This document shows positions 28,444 to 36,328 of a stretch of DNA of 64,000 bases, piece after piece; within the stretch, counting starts at the first letter, position 1, and each line of letters starts with the position of its first letter. Source of the stretch: Streptomyces sp. NBC_01268 (GTDB taxonomy: Bacteria; Actinomycetota; Actinomycetes; Streptomycetales; Streptomycetaceae); the NCBI RefSeq assembly GCF_036240795.1, contig NZ_CP108454.1, positions 7,872,001 through 7,936,000 of the forward strand, given 5' to 3'. The position numbers and the translations under genes were made by a program. The notes under the pieces were generated by a model. That model was not told the origin of the DNA, ran no database searches, and saw only the letters and a list, made by a program, of their open reading frames with translations.

Positions 28444-28714
28444 CGTCGGTGCCCCGGCGAGCCACCACGTGCCGGGCGAGCACCTCCAGATGGGGCGGCG
28501 GCGCGGCGGCGTACCGGTCCAGGGCGAGGCGCCCGCGCGCCATCAGGTCCCGCTCGGCGTCCGAGGCCAGCTCCGCCGTGTCCGAACGGCGCAGCAGCCC
28601 CCGGAACGTGCCGAGCGCCGACCCCAGCGTGCCGATCGCCAGATCGGCGAGTCCCGCCACGAGCAACAGGGCCTGGTCGTCCAGGCCTTCGCGGTGCCCC
28701 GCGTCCCCCGTCAT
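28436..28714 (-). CDS. Small helical protein, first gene of isoprenoid operon
   Basis: The 92-residue product from ATG 28714 follows GGGAGGA. It is mainly helical and moderately hydrophobic in the middle (DDQALLLVAGLADLAIGTLGSALGTFRGLL), with a basic tail. I do not recognise a family. The eight-base overlap with the polyprenyl synthase start implies translational coupling, so it may be a partner or assembly factor. Confidence 0.7.
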   Translation of the reverse strand: MTGDAGHREGLDDQALLLVAGLADLAIGTLGSALGTFRGLLRRSDTAELASDAERDLMARGRLALDRYAAAPPPHLEVLARHVVARRGTDDV

Positions 28715-28824
28715 GTCGTCCTCCCACCGTCGGAACCGTCCGTCCCAGCGTGGCGCGGTGTGGCAGAGGGAGAACGCCGGAACTCACGAACGAGTGAAGC
28801 GCTTTCCGGTCGTCGTCCGGGGCG

Positions 28825-30177
28825 TCATCCGGCCGTCAGCGCACCGGTGAGGTGGGCGTACGCGACCTGCGCGTGCAGCCGGACCCCGGTCACCAGGGTG
28901 GCGTCGTCGGCGTAGAAGCGCGGGTTGTGGTTGGTGACGAGGCCGCGGCCGTCCGGCTCGGGGACCGGGCGCCCGTCGGCGTCGAGGGTCGCGTCCTGGA
29001 CGCCGAGCATCACGTACAGGCCGCCGAAGCGGTTCACGAACTCGGAGACGTCGTCGTAGCCCAGGGTCGCGCCGGTCTCCACGACCCGCTCCGCACCGAC
29101 GACGCGCCGCAGCGTCGGCAGGCCGGCGGCCACCCACGCGGCGGTGTTGTGCACCGGCGGCACCGCCTGGAGGTAGTCCACGGCCGCGGTGGCGCCGTAC
29201 GCCGCCGCCGTGTGCTCGGCGAGCGTCGTCAGCCGCCGCTGGACCTCCGCCATGTCGGACTCCACCGCGCAGCGGACCGTCCCCCACAGGGTGACGGTCT
29301 GGCCGATGATGTTGAAGCGGCCGACGTCCTCGACGTGCCCGATCGTCACGGTGACCGGGTCGAAGGCGGAGACCTGGCGGTAGATCTGCCCGATGCCGGT
29401 CATGATGCCGCCGGCCGCCGGCATCGGGTCGACACCCTGCCACGGCGTCGAGCCGTGCACCTGCTCGCCGGTCACGACGATCCGCACGAGCGTGGACGCC
29501 GCGTACTGGTTGCCGACGCGGTAGCCCACGTACCCCTTGGGATACGGCGTGACGTGCATCCCGAACACCATCGAAGGCACCGGATCGGTGAACGCGCCCG
29601 CCGCCAGCATCGCCCGCGCCCCGCCCTCCTCGGTGACCGGCGGCCCCTCCTCGGCGGGCTGGAAGACGAACAGCACGGTCCCGGGGAGCCGTTCGCGCAC
29701 CCCGGCGAGGACGGTCGCCGCGCCCATCAGCATCGCGGTGTGGCAGTCGTGCCCGCAGGCGTGCGAGACGGGGAACGGGCCGCCGGGGTAGTCCGCGTCG
29801 ACGGCCTCGGAGGCGAAGTCGGTGCCGCACAGGTCCTTCACGGGCAGGGCGTCGATGTCGGCCCTCAGTGCCACCGTGCGCGGGCCCGGCAGGCCGCCCC
29901 GCAGCACGCCCACCACCCCGTGCCCGGCGATGCCGGTGCGGACCTCGTCCAGACCGAGCCCGCGCAGGTGGTCCGCGACGAGACGGGCGGTCTCGACCTC
30001 GCGGTTGGACAGCTCCGGATGCCGGTGCAGATGACGGCGCCAGGCGATCACCTGGGGCGCCGTCCTCTCCGCGCTCCGGTCCAGCTCTTCGAGGATCCGG
30101 TCGGCCCGGTCGGCCCGGTCGGCCCGGTCGGTTCCTTCGGTCCCGGCGTTCCCGTCGAGGTGCGGTTCCGTGCTCAC
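28825..30177 (-). CDS. M20D-type amidohydrolase
   Basis: The 450-residue enzyme has WRRHLHRHPELSNREVET at the start of the catalytic domain. Metal-binding HACGHDCHTAMLMGAA (with the conserved Cys) and FVFQPAEEGPP follow, then a dimerisation insert and a C-terminal YADDATLVTGVRLHAQVAYAHL. This is the IAA-amino-acid hydrolase/hippuricase/aminoacylase group, which cleaves N-acyl amino acids or peptides in the cytoplasm. The head has a 9-bp repeat encoding Asp-Arg-Ala units. Confidence 0.9.
   Translation of the reverse strand: MSTEPHLDGNAGTEGTDRADRADRADRILEELDRSAERTAPQVIAWRRHLHRHPELSNREVETARLVADHLRGLGLDEVRTGIAGHGVVGVLRGGLPGPRTVALRADIDALPVKDLCGTDFASEAVDADYPGGPFPVSHACGHDCHTAMLMGAATVLAGVRERLPGTVLFVFQPAEEGPPVTEEGGARAMLAAGAFTDPVPSMVFGMHVTPYPKGYVGYRVGNQYAASTLVRIVVTGEQVHGSTPWQGVDPMPAAGGIMTGIGQIYRQVSAFDPVTVTIGHVEDVGRFNIIGQTVTLWGTVRCAVESDMAEVQRRLTTLAEHTAAAYGATAAVDYLQAVPPVHNTAAWVAAGLPTLRRVVGAERVVETGATLGYDDVSEFVNRFGGLYVMLGVQDATLDADGRPVPEPDGRGLVTNHNPRFYADDATLVTGVRLHAQVAYAHLTGALTAG
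30097..30132. repeat. Four tandem CCGGTCGGC units
   Basis: Three perfect and one near-perfect 9-bp copies inside the M20 gene encode DRADRADRA in its N-terminal tail. The in-frame repeat can change tail length without frameshift. Confidence 0.9.
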
Positions 30178-30290
30178 AGGGCCTCCGTCTCGCCATGACT
30201 GAGGGTGGGGACGTGCGCCACCAGACTGCCACGCGACCGGGCCCGGTGCGCCCGGACCCGGTCGTGCGGGGGCGGCCCCGGAGAGTCCGG

Positions 30291-31943
30291 TCAGGCCGAC
30301 GGGAAGCCGGGGGCGCCCCGCTCGATGATCGCCGCCGTGTCCAGGCCCGGCGGCAGGGTGCCGAAGGCGATGCCCCAGTCACCGTCCAGGCGGGAGGCGC
30401 AGAAGGCGTCGGCGACGGCCGGGTGCCCGTGCCGGACGAGGAGCGAGCCCTGGAGGACGAGGGCGAGGTGCTCGACGATCCGGCGGGCGCGGTACTGGAG
30501 GGCGTCCAGGTCGCCGAGGCCCGCGAGGTCCTTGCGGAGGCGGGCCGTCGCCGCGTCCAGGCGCCGGTCGGTGCCCGCCGCGCGGTCGACCTCCGCGAAG
30601 AAGGCCTCCACCGCCTCGGGCTGACGGGCCATCGCGCGCAGCACGTCCAGCGCGGCCACGTTGCCCGAGCCCTCCCAGATGGAGGGGAGCGGCGACTCGC
30701 GGTAGAGGCGGGGGAGCCCCGAGTCCTCGACGTAGCCGTTGCCGCCCAGGCACTCCAGGGCCTCGGCCGCGTGGGCGGGGGCGCGCTTGCACACCCAGTA
30801 CTTCGTGACCGCGAGACCGAGGCGGCGCAGCTGCTCCTCCTCGGCGTCCCCGGCCGTCGCCCGGTCCACCGCGCCCGCGAGGCGCATCGCGGCGACCGTC
30901 GCGGCCTCGGCCTCGACCGCCAGGTCCGCGAGGACGTTGGTCATCAGCGGCTGGTCGACGAGGCGGGCGCCGAACGCGCTGCGGTGCGTCGCGTGGTGCA
31001 CGGCCTGGACGAGCCCCTGCCGCATCCCGGAGGCCGAGCTGACGGCGCAGTCGAGCCGGGTCATGTTCACCATCCGGATGATGGTGGCGACCCCGCGGCC
31101 CTCCTCGCCGACGAGGTGCCCGAGCGCGCCCTCGTACTCGATCTCGCTGGAGGCGTTGGAGCGGTTGCCCAGCTTGTCCTTGAGCCGCTGGAAGCGGATG
31201 GCGTTGCGCGAGCCGTCCGGCAGCACCCTCGGCACCAGGAAGCAGGACAGCCCGCCCGGGGCCTGCGCGAGGGTCAGGAAGACGTCCGACATCGGCGCCG
31301 ACGTGAACCACTTGTGCCCGGTCAGCGCGTACGTCCCGGCCTCGCCCGTCGGCACCGCCCGGGTGGTGTTGGCGCGGACGTCCGAACCGCCCTGCTTCTC
31401 GGTCATCGACATCCCGGCGATGATCCCGCGCTTGTCCGTCGGGACCCGCAGCCCGAAGTCGTACGAGGGGGAGGTGAGCAGCGGCTCGTAGACCGCGGCG
31501 AGCTCCGGCTCGGCCCGCAGCGCGGGCACCGCGGCGTACGTCATCGAGATCGGACACAGGTGGCCCGGGTCGGCCTGACCCCACACGAACACCTTCGCGG
31601 CGCGGGCGACGTGCGCGCCCGCTCGGCCGTCGGCCCAGGGCGCGCCGTGCAGGCCGTGCTGCACGGCCACGTTCATCAGCTCGTGCCAGTACGGGTGGAA
31701 CTCGACCTCGTCGATCCGGTGGCCGTACCGGTCGTGGGTGTGCAGCACCGGCGAGTGCCGCTCGGCGAGCCGCCCCCACTCCTGCGCCTGCTGCCCGCCC
31801 GCCATCACGCCCAGCTCCCGGACGTCGGTCTCCGCCCACTCGGCGCCCTCGCGCCGCAGTGCCTCCAGGAGCGCGGAGTCGGCCGAGACGTCGTGACCGG
31901 TCAGCGGCGGGACTTGGTTGGTGACCTCATGCGTGGTGGGCAT
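30291..31943 (-). CDS. aidB: AidB-like acyl-CoA dehydrogenase homologue
   Basis: The 550-residue flavoprotein is longer than ordinary acyl-CoA dehydrogenases and matches AidB in order. The N-terminal helical domain contains HSPVLHTHDRYGHRIDEVEFHP. MSMTEKQGGSDVRANTT is the FAD/substrate loop. NASSEIEYEGALGHLVGEEGRGV precedes the flavin region, and a C-terminal helical extension of about 110 residues ends the protein. AidB of E. coli is induced by alkylating agents and binds DNA; its enzyme activity is weak. It overlaps the upstream TetR gene by 17 bases, so both share a transcript. Confidence 0.88.
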   Translation of the reverse strand: MPTTHEVTNQVPPLTGHDVSADSALLEALRREGAEWAETDVRELGVMAGGQQAQEWGRLAERHSPVLHTHDRYGHRIDEVEFHPYWHELMNVAVQHGLHGAPWADGRAGAHVARAAKVFVWGQADPGHLCPISMTYAAVPALRAEPELAAVYEPLLTSPSYDFGLRVPTDKRGIIAGMSMTEKQGGSDVRANTTRAVPTGEAGTYALTGHKWFTSAPMSDVFLTLAQAPGGLSCFLVPRVLPDGSRNAIRFQRLKDKLGNRSNASSEIEYEGALGHLVGEEGRGVATIIRMVNMTRLDCAVSSASGMRQGLVQAVHHATHRSAFGARLVDQPLMTNVLADLAVEAEAATVAAMRLAGAVDRATAGDAEEEQLRRLGLAVTKYWVCKRAPAHAAEALECLGGNGYVEDSGLPRLYRESPLPSIWEGSGNVAALDVLRAMARQPEAVEAFFAEVDRAAGTDRRLDAATARLRKDLAGLGDLDALQYRARRIVEHLALVLQGSLLVRHGHPAVADAFCASRLDGDWGIAFGTLPPGLDTAAIIERGAPGFPSA

Positions 31944-32568
31944 CGGGAACTCCCAGAGCTCGGAGGGTGAAGGTGACCAGGGCGGGTACGGTGCCGGGCC
32001 CCACGGCCTCCCCGCCCGTCTCCCCGGCGGACGGGCCGGTCAGGGGGCCGATGAGGGCCTCGGCTCCCGCGCCCACGAGCGCGGAGGCGGTCAGCCGGGG
32101 GTCCTGGGGCGGGAGTTCGCCGCTCTCGACGCCGGTGGTGACGAGCGCGGCGAAGACGTCGCGGAACGCGCGCCGGAAGACGAGGCGCTCGGCGTCGACC
32201 GCCGGGTCGACCGGCTCGGCGAGCAGCGCGTAGGCGAGCCGGGGCGCCTTCAGGGCCCGGGTCGCGAAGGTCTCTATGACGGCCACCACGCGGTCGGCGG
32301 AGCCCCGGTGCGCGCCCAGGGCGGCGGCCTCGGAGACGGCGGCGACCTCGCGCCCGACGACCGTGCGGAAGAGCTCGACGGAGAGCTCGGCCTTGCTGGG
32401 GAAGTGGCGGTACACACTGCCGGTGGCGATCCCCGCCCGCGCGGCCACGGCGGCCATCGTGCAGCCGGCGTAGCCGTGCTCGGCGAGCAGCCCGAGGCCC
32501 GCCTCGACGAGGGTGGTGCGCTGGGCGTCGAGGCGGGCCTGGACCGCCGGCGTGCGTCGGTAGGGCAT
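31927..32568 (-). CDS. TetR-family regulator coupled to aidB
   Basis: The 213-residue protein has a TetR HTH (LDAQRTTLVEAGLGLLAEHGYAGCTMAAVAARAGIATGSVYRHFPSKAELSVELF) and a helical C-terminal domain. It overlaps the aidB-like gene, and a TGAA-N7-TTCA inverted repeat sits nine bases before its ATG, so autoregulation of the two-gene operon is likely. Confidence 0.88.
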   Translation of the reverse strand: MPYRRTPAVQARLDAQRTTLVEAGLGLLAEHGYAGCTMAAVAARAGIATGSVYRHFPSKAELSVELFRTVVGREVAAVSEAAALGAHRGSADRVVAVIETFATRALKAPRLAYALLAEPVDPAVDAERLVFRRAFRDVFAALVTTGVESGELPPQDPRLTASALVGAGAEALIGPLTGPSAGETGGEAVGPGTVPALVTFTLRALGVPDAHHA

Positions 32569-32576
32569 GGAAGGAG

Positions 32577-32591
32577 TGAAGCAGTGATTCA
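32577..32591 (-). promoter_or_regulatory. Putative operator of the TetR-aidB operon
   Basis: TGAA-GCAGTGA-TTCA is an inverted repeat just upstream of the TetR start; a further TTCA occurs at 32596-32599. The short arms make it a weaker call than the 34184-34220 sites. Confidence 0.45.
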
Positions 32592-32611
32592 GTCCTTCAG
32601 CAAGGATCCGC

Positions 32612-33142
32612 TCAGGGCTGCGTCAGATCGCGCAGCGCGAAGTCCTCGAAGCCCGCGTCCCGTGCCCCTTCGGACCCGTCGAGCGCGTTGAGGGCGGCGA
32701 CCAGCTTGCGCTCCTCGTACGTGAAGTGGGACTCCACCAGGGCGACCAGGCCGTCCAGCTCGCCGCTGATCCGTCGCACCTCGGCCGGGTCCGGCTCGGG
32801 GCCCGCGCCGAGCCCGTCGACCAGCTTCCGGACGGCCCGGAGGAGCTCGGTCACCTGCTCGTGGTCCCGGGAGAGCTCGTCGAGGACGGGCCGCAGCTCG
32901 GGGTGGCGCCGGGCGAGGGTGGGGAAGACGCCCTCGTCCTCGGCGGTGTGGTGACGGGTGAGGGCGGAGCAGAAGGCGAGGCAGTGGGCGCGCAGTTCGC
33001 GCGGGCGCTCCCCGCCGGAGGTGAGATGGGCGGCCACGTCCGCACGCAGGCGGGCCAGTTCCTCGCGGAGATAGAGGTGGACGTCGACGAGTTGGTTGCC
33101 GAACGCCGTGAGGCGGTCGGAGGGTTCAGGACGGAGGGGCAT
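32612..33142 (-). CDS. Hemerythrin HHE-domain protein
   Basis: The 176-residue, all-helical protein has histidines and acids of a hemerythrin-like diiron site. These are His36-type residues in LVDVHLYLREELARL, TRHHTAEDEGVFP, SRDHEQVTELL and VESHFTYEERKL. Family roles include O2 or NO handling and iron storage. ATG 33142 has only a weak ribosome site, so a start a few codons away is possible. Confidence 0.85.
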   Translation of the reverse strand: MPLRPEPSDRLTAFGNQLVDVHLYLREELARLRADVAAHLTSGGERPRELRAHCLAFCSALTRHHTAEDEGVFPTLARRHPELRPVLDELSRDHEQVTELLRAVRKLVDGLGAGPEPDPAEVRRISGELDGLVALVESHFTYEERKLVAALNALDGSEGARDAGFEDFALRDLTQP

Positions 33143-33193
33143 GCCCGCAGGGTAGGCAGGCGGGCATGCCCCTCGGTGGCCGATCGGCTGCAT

Positions 33194-33236
33194 CGGCCGG
33201 TCCGGCCGGTCCGGCCAGTCCGGCCGTTCCGGCAGC
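33194..33236. repeat. Degenerate TCCGGCCGG tandem repeat
   Basis: About four to five copies of a 9-bp TCCGGCCGG/TCCGGCCAG/TCCGGCCGT unit lie in the gap upstream of the hemerythrin gene (transcribed minus). No ORF is supported here. Confidence 0.7.
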
Positions 33237-33282
33237 CGTGGCGGCGTCGGCCGTCCGGGTCGCCCCGCGCGCCCCGGCGGCC

Positions 33283-33867
33283 TCAGCCCGTGAAGACCTC
33301 CACCAGCGACCAGATCGCGAGCGCGGCCATGCACACGCCGCCGATCCGCTGCACGGTCTTGAGCGGGACGCGCTTCGCGATGAAGCGGCCCGCGACGAGC
33401 GCGAGGGCCGACACGCTCATCAGGGCGGCGGCGGAGCCGATCGCGGTCGACCAGGTGCCGTTGGTGGCGGCGAGGTTGGCCGTGGTGATCTGGGTCAGGT
33501 CGCCCCACTCGCTGATGAAGACGGCCATGAAGGCGGTCGAGTAGACGGGCCAGAAACCGGTCACGGTCTTGCCGCCGGCGTCGCCCTCCTCCTCGTCGTC
33601 CCCGGCGCGCAGCAGCATGAAGGCGCCGAAGCCGAACATCAGGGCGGAGACGAGTTTGACGCTCCAGCCGGGCAGGAGCCCGAGCAGGCTGCCGGCGCCC
33701 ACGGCGATGGCCACATGGACGATGAACGCGGTCGAGGTGCCGAACCACACGTACAGCGGACGCATGCGCGTGCCCATGGCGAGGGACGCGAACATCGTCT
33801 TGTCGGGAAGCTCGGCGAGGAAGATCAGCCCGAAGGCGGTGATGATCGCCAAGGGGTCGAGGTGCAT
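33283..33867 (-). CDS. TMEM165/GDT1-family cation transporter
   Basis: The 194-residue protein has six membrane helices in two halves. Each half carries the family motif: ELPDKT at 19-24 and EWGDLT at 120-125, variants of E-x-G-D-[KR]-[ST]. An acidic loop (AGDDEEEGDAGG) separates the halves. GDT1 proteins move Mn2+ or Ca2+ in exchange for H+. The long leader upstream carries a probable yybP-ykoY element, which argues for Mn2+ export here. Confidence 0.88.
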   Translation of the reverse strand: MHLDPLAIITAFGLIFLAELPDKTMFASLAMGTRMRPLYVWFGTSTAFIVHVAIAVGAGSLLGLLPGWSVKLVSALMFGFGAFMLLRAGDDEEEGDAGGKTVTGFWPVYSTAFMAVFISEWGDLTQITTANLAATNGTWSTAIGSAAALMSVSALALVAGRFIAKRVPLKTVQRIGGVCMAALAIWSLVEVFTG

Positions 33868-33974
33868 ACCGGGAGCTCTCTGCTCGGACCGGGCCCGGGC
33901 CCGACACGGCGCCTGGATGGGCGACGGGAGGACCACTCGGCCCGGCATGACGAACCACGCCCACAGATGCGGAC

Positions 33975-34100
33975 GTGGCGTTGATGCCTGGCCGAAGGTC
34001 TCGCCCGTCCGTGCTTCCGCACGGACCCGGTCACCGGGAACCCGGGGGTTCCAGTGTGTCGACGACCGGTTCGCAGGGCTACTCCCCTTCGCTGCCCATC
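33975..34100 (-). ncRNA. Probable yybP-ykoY (Mn2+) riboswitch
   Basis: Reading the minus strand, the leader starts with the conserved 5' segment GAAGGGGAGTAGCC. It continues through GGTCGTCGACACAC, two strong hairpins (GGAACCC/GGGTTCC and GTCCGTGC-GGAA-GCACGGAC), and the 3' conserved GCGAGACCTTCGGCCAGGCA. The GGGGAGTAG and GAGACCTTC boxes at either end of stacked helices are the hallmarks I know for the yybP-ykoY manganese riboswitch, which commonly precedes GDT1, TerC and MntP genes. About 110 bases, including a GGGCCCGGGCCC stretch able to form a hairpin, separate it from the GDT1 start. Confidence 0.78.
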
Positions 34101-34106
34101 AGTGTA
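34101..34106 (-). promoter_or_regulatory. -10 element of the GDT1 leader
   Basis: TACACT on the minus strand fits the TANNNT -10 pattern and would place transcription start about 34094, just ahead of the conserved riboswitch 5' box. The -35 region is not distinct. Confidence 0.45.
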
Positions 34107-34183
34107 ACGGACGGTCCAGTGCGGGCTTCCTGGTGCCGACGCTCTTCTTGCCGCCCCCTCCCGCCCACGGCCACCCCCGCGCG

Positions 34184-34198
34184 GTAGACACTGTCTAC
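34184..34198. promoter_or_regulatory. TetR operator, perfect 7-1-7 palindrome, copy 1
   Basis: GTAGACA-C-TGTCTAC. Centre 22 bp from copy 2, two DNA turns, so two dimers would bind the same face. Confidence 0.8.
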
Positions 34199-34205
34199 GA
34201 AAGGT

Positions 34206-34220
34206 GTAGACAGTGTCTAC
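34206..34220. promoter_or_regulatory. TetR operator, perfect 7-1-7 palindrome, copy 2
   Basis: GTAGACA-G-TGTCTAC, ending 22 bases before the TetR ATG. A third half site TAGACA follows at about 34230. Confidence 0.8.
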
Positions 34221-34242
34221 GAAGATCGGATAGACAGGGATC

Positions 34243-34920
34243 ATGTCCGCAGACCCCATTCCGCCCCCGCCTTCCGACCCGACGCCCTCCACCCCCTCGC
34301 CCTCCACCCCCGCCCTCACCCCCACGCCCCCCGCACCCACGCCTGAGCCCGAGACCGGTCTGCGCGACCGGCTCGTCCGGGCCGGAGTCGAGCTCGTCGA
34401 CACCGAGGGCGTCCAGGCCCTGTCGCTGCGCGAGATCGCCCGCCGGGCCGGGGTCTCGCACGGTGCGCCCCGCCGCCACTTCCCGACCCATCTCGACCTG
34501 CTCTCGGCGATCGCCCGGGAGGGGTTCCGCGAACTCGGCGCACGCGTGGCGCGGGCCGACGAGCGCGAAGGGGAGGCCCGGGCACGGATCGAGGCCCTCG
34601 CGCGCACCTACCTCGACTTCGCACGGACCCGCGGCGGGATGTACGAGCTGATGTTCCGCCACGACCTGCTGGAGAGCGGCCGCCTCGGGCTGCGCGACAC
34701 GAGCCTCCCGCTCTTCGCCCGCTTCGGCGCCCTGGTCGCCGAGGCCCGCCCGGACGCCGCCCCCGCCACCGCCGCGGGCGCGCTCTGGGCCAACCTGCAC
34801 GGCATCGCCCAGCTCTGGCGCTGGGGCAGCCTGCGCCTCGCGACGGGCGCGGACGACGTGGAGCCGCTGCTCGCCGCCGCGCTCCGGGCGCACCTGGGCC
34901 CCGCGGGGGAGACCCGATGA
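34243..34920 (+). CDS. TetR/AcrR-family repressor of MFS exporter
   Basis: The 225-residue protein has a long Pro/Ser/Thr-rich disordered head (about residues 1-38). A TetR HTH follows (LRDRLVRAGVELVDTEGVQALSLREIARRAGVSHGAPRRHFPTHLDLL), then a C-terminal ligand domain of the WHG type (YLDFARTRGGMYELMFR, LWANLHGIAQL). Its last four bases are shared with the MFS start (ATGA). Two perfect palindromes upstream predict tight self-repression of the regulator-exporter operon. Confidence 0.9.
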   Translation: MSADPIPPPPSDPTPSTPSPSTPALTPTPPAPTPEPETGLRDRLVRAGVELVDTEGVQALSLREIARRAGVSHGAPRRHFPTHLDLLSAIAREGFRELGARVARADEREGEARARIEALARTYLDFARTRGGMYELMFRHDLLESGRLGLRDTSLPLFARFGALVAEARPDAAPATAAGALWANLHGIAQLWRWGSLRLATGADDVEPLLAAALRAHLGPAGETR

Positions 34921-36290
34921 GCACCGGCTCCGCCGTCGCCGCCCGGCCCGCCGCGGCGGCCCGGCACCGTGCCCTCGCCCTCACCTGCAGTGTCGTCGGC
35001 GCCGCCGTCGTCGCCCTCGACGGGACCGTGCTGACCGTCGCCCAGCCCGTCCTCCAGCGCGACCTCGGCGCCGGTCTCGGGCAGGTGCAGTGGACCAGCA
35101 CCGGCTACCTCGTGGCCGTCGCCGGTCTGCTGGTGTTCGCCGGACGGCTCGGCGACCGGTACGGGCACCGCCGGGTCTTCGCGGCCGGCTGCCTCGGCTT
35201 CGCCGCGGCCTCCGCCGGGATCGCCGCCGCCCCCGGGATCGGCACCGTGATCGCCCTGCGGGTCGCGCAGGGCGTCGCCGGCGCCCTGCTGCAGCCCGCC
35301 ACGCTCGGCATGCTGCGCGCCGCCTACCCGCCCGAACGCCTCGGGATGCCCGTCGCCCTGCGCACCAGCGCCATCGGCCTCGCCGCCGCGGCCGGACCGC
35401 TCGTCGGCGGCGCGCTCGTCGGGGCCTACGGCTGGCGCGCGGTCTTCCTGATCGGCGTGGTCCCCACGGCGGCGCTCGCCCTCCTCTGCCTGGTCGTGCC
35501 CGAACCGCGCCCCGCCCGGCCGACCGCGGACACCCGCGGCCTGGGCGCCCTCGACCTTCCCGGCGCCTGCCTGCTCGGGCTCGCCCTCGCCTGCCTCGTC
35601 CACGGCCTGGTCACCGGGACCCCCCTCGCCCTCGCCGCCGCCGCGCTCGCCGCCCTCCTCCTCGTACGGCACGAACGGCGGGCCCCGCACCCCCTGCTGC
35701 CGCCCGGGCTGCTGCGGACGGGGCCGGTCGCCGCCGGGCTCGGGGCGCTGCTCGCCGTGTCCGCCGCGCTCTCCGGCACCCTCTTCGCGGCCACCTACCT
35801 CTTCCAGGACGCCCTCGGCCTCACGCCGATGGAGACCGCGCTGCGGATGGCCCCGCTCGCCGTGGCCATGGTGCTGGGGGCGCCGGTCAGCGCCCTGCTC
35901 CAGCGGCGCCTCGGCGCCCGGGTCACAGCCACCGGGGGAGCCCTCCTGACCGCGCTCGGCGTGTTCCTCCTCGGCCGGCCGGAGGTCACGGACTCGGGGC
36001 CGGTGACGGGCGCCTGCGCCGCGCTGCTCGGGGCCGGGTTCGGTGCCGTGATGGTGACCGCGACCTCCGTCGTCGTGCACCGGGCGCCGCCCGAGCACGC
36101 CGGGGTCGCCGGCGGACTCCAGCAGACCGCCATGAACACGGGCCCCGTCCTCGGCGTCACCCTGGCCTCCCTGCTGCCCGCCCCCGGACACGCCCTGCCC
36201 GCGCTCGCCGCCGTCGCCGTCCTCGCCGCGCCGGCAGCGCTCGCCCTGCCGGGACCGCGCCGGGACGCTGACACGCCACCGGCGTCGTAA
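34917..36290 (+). CDS. DHA2-type MFS drug exporter
   Basis: The 457-residue protein carries DHA2 motifs: ALDGTVLTVAQPVLQRDLG in helix 1, GRLGDRYGHRRVF in loop 2-3, and GPLVGGALVGAYGWRAVFLIG in helix 5 (motif C). It has about 13-14 hydrophobic segments. The likely role is proton-driven export of drugs or self-made metabolites. Translation is coupled to the TetR gene through an ATGA overlap. Confidence 0.9.
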   Translation: MSTGSAVAARPAAAARHRALALTCSVVGAAVVALDGTVLTVAQPVLQRDLGAGLGQVQWTSTGYLVAVAGLLVFAGRLGDRYGHRRVFAAGCLGFAAASAGIAAAPGIGTVIALRVAQGVAGALLQPATLGMLRAAYPPERLGMPVALRTSAIGLAAAAGPLVGGALVGAYGWRAVFLIGVVPTAALALLCLVVPEPRPARPTADTRGLGALDLPGACLLGLALACLVHGLVTGTPLALAAAALAALLLVRHERRAPHPLLPPGLLRTGPVAAGLGALLAVSAALSGTLFAATYLFQDALGLTPMETALRMAPLAVAMVLGAPVSALLQRRLGARVTATGGALLTALGVFLLGRPEVTDSGPVTGACAALLGAGFGAVMVTATSVVVHRAPPEHAGVAGGLQQTAMNTGPVLGVTLASLLPAPGHALPALAAVAVLAAPAALALPGPRRDADTPPAS

Positions 36291-36328
36291 CGCCCGGGTC
36301 CGCCCCGTCCCGTACGTACGATCAGGAA

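Noticed and set aside
26157..28714. Terpene biosynthetic cluster
   Set aside because: A polyprenyl synthase and an oxygenase are present, but there is no cyclase, phytoene synthase, P450 or squalene-hopene gene, so a classical terpene cluster is not supported.
28783..28798. TCACGAACGAGTGA as an operator of the isoprenoid operon
   Set aside because: Arms are only four bases and there is no regulator gene nearby; too weak to list.
33194..33236. Riboswitch or coding extension upstream of hemerythrin
   Set aside because: The segment is a simple 9-bp repeat with no conserved RNA motif; only weak in-frame extension is possible.
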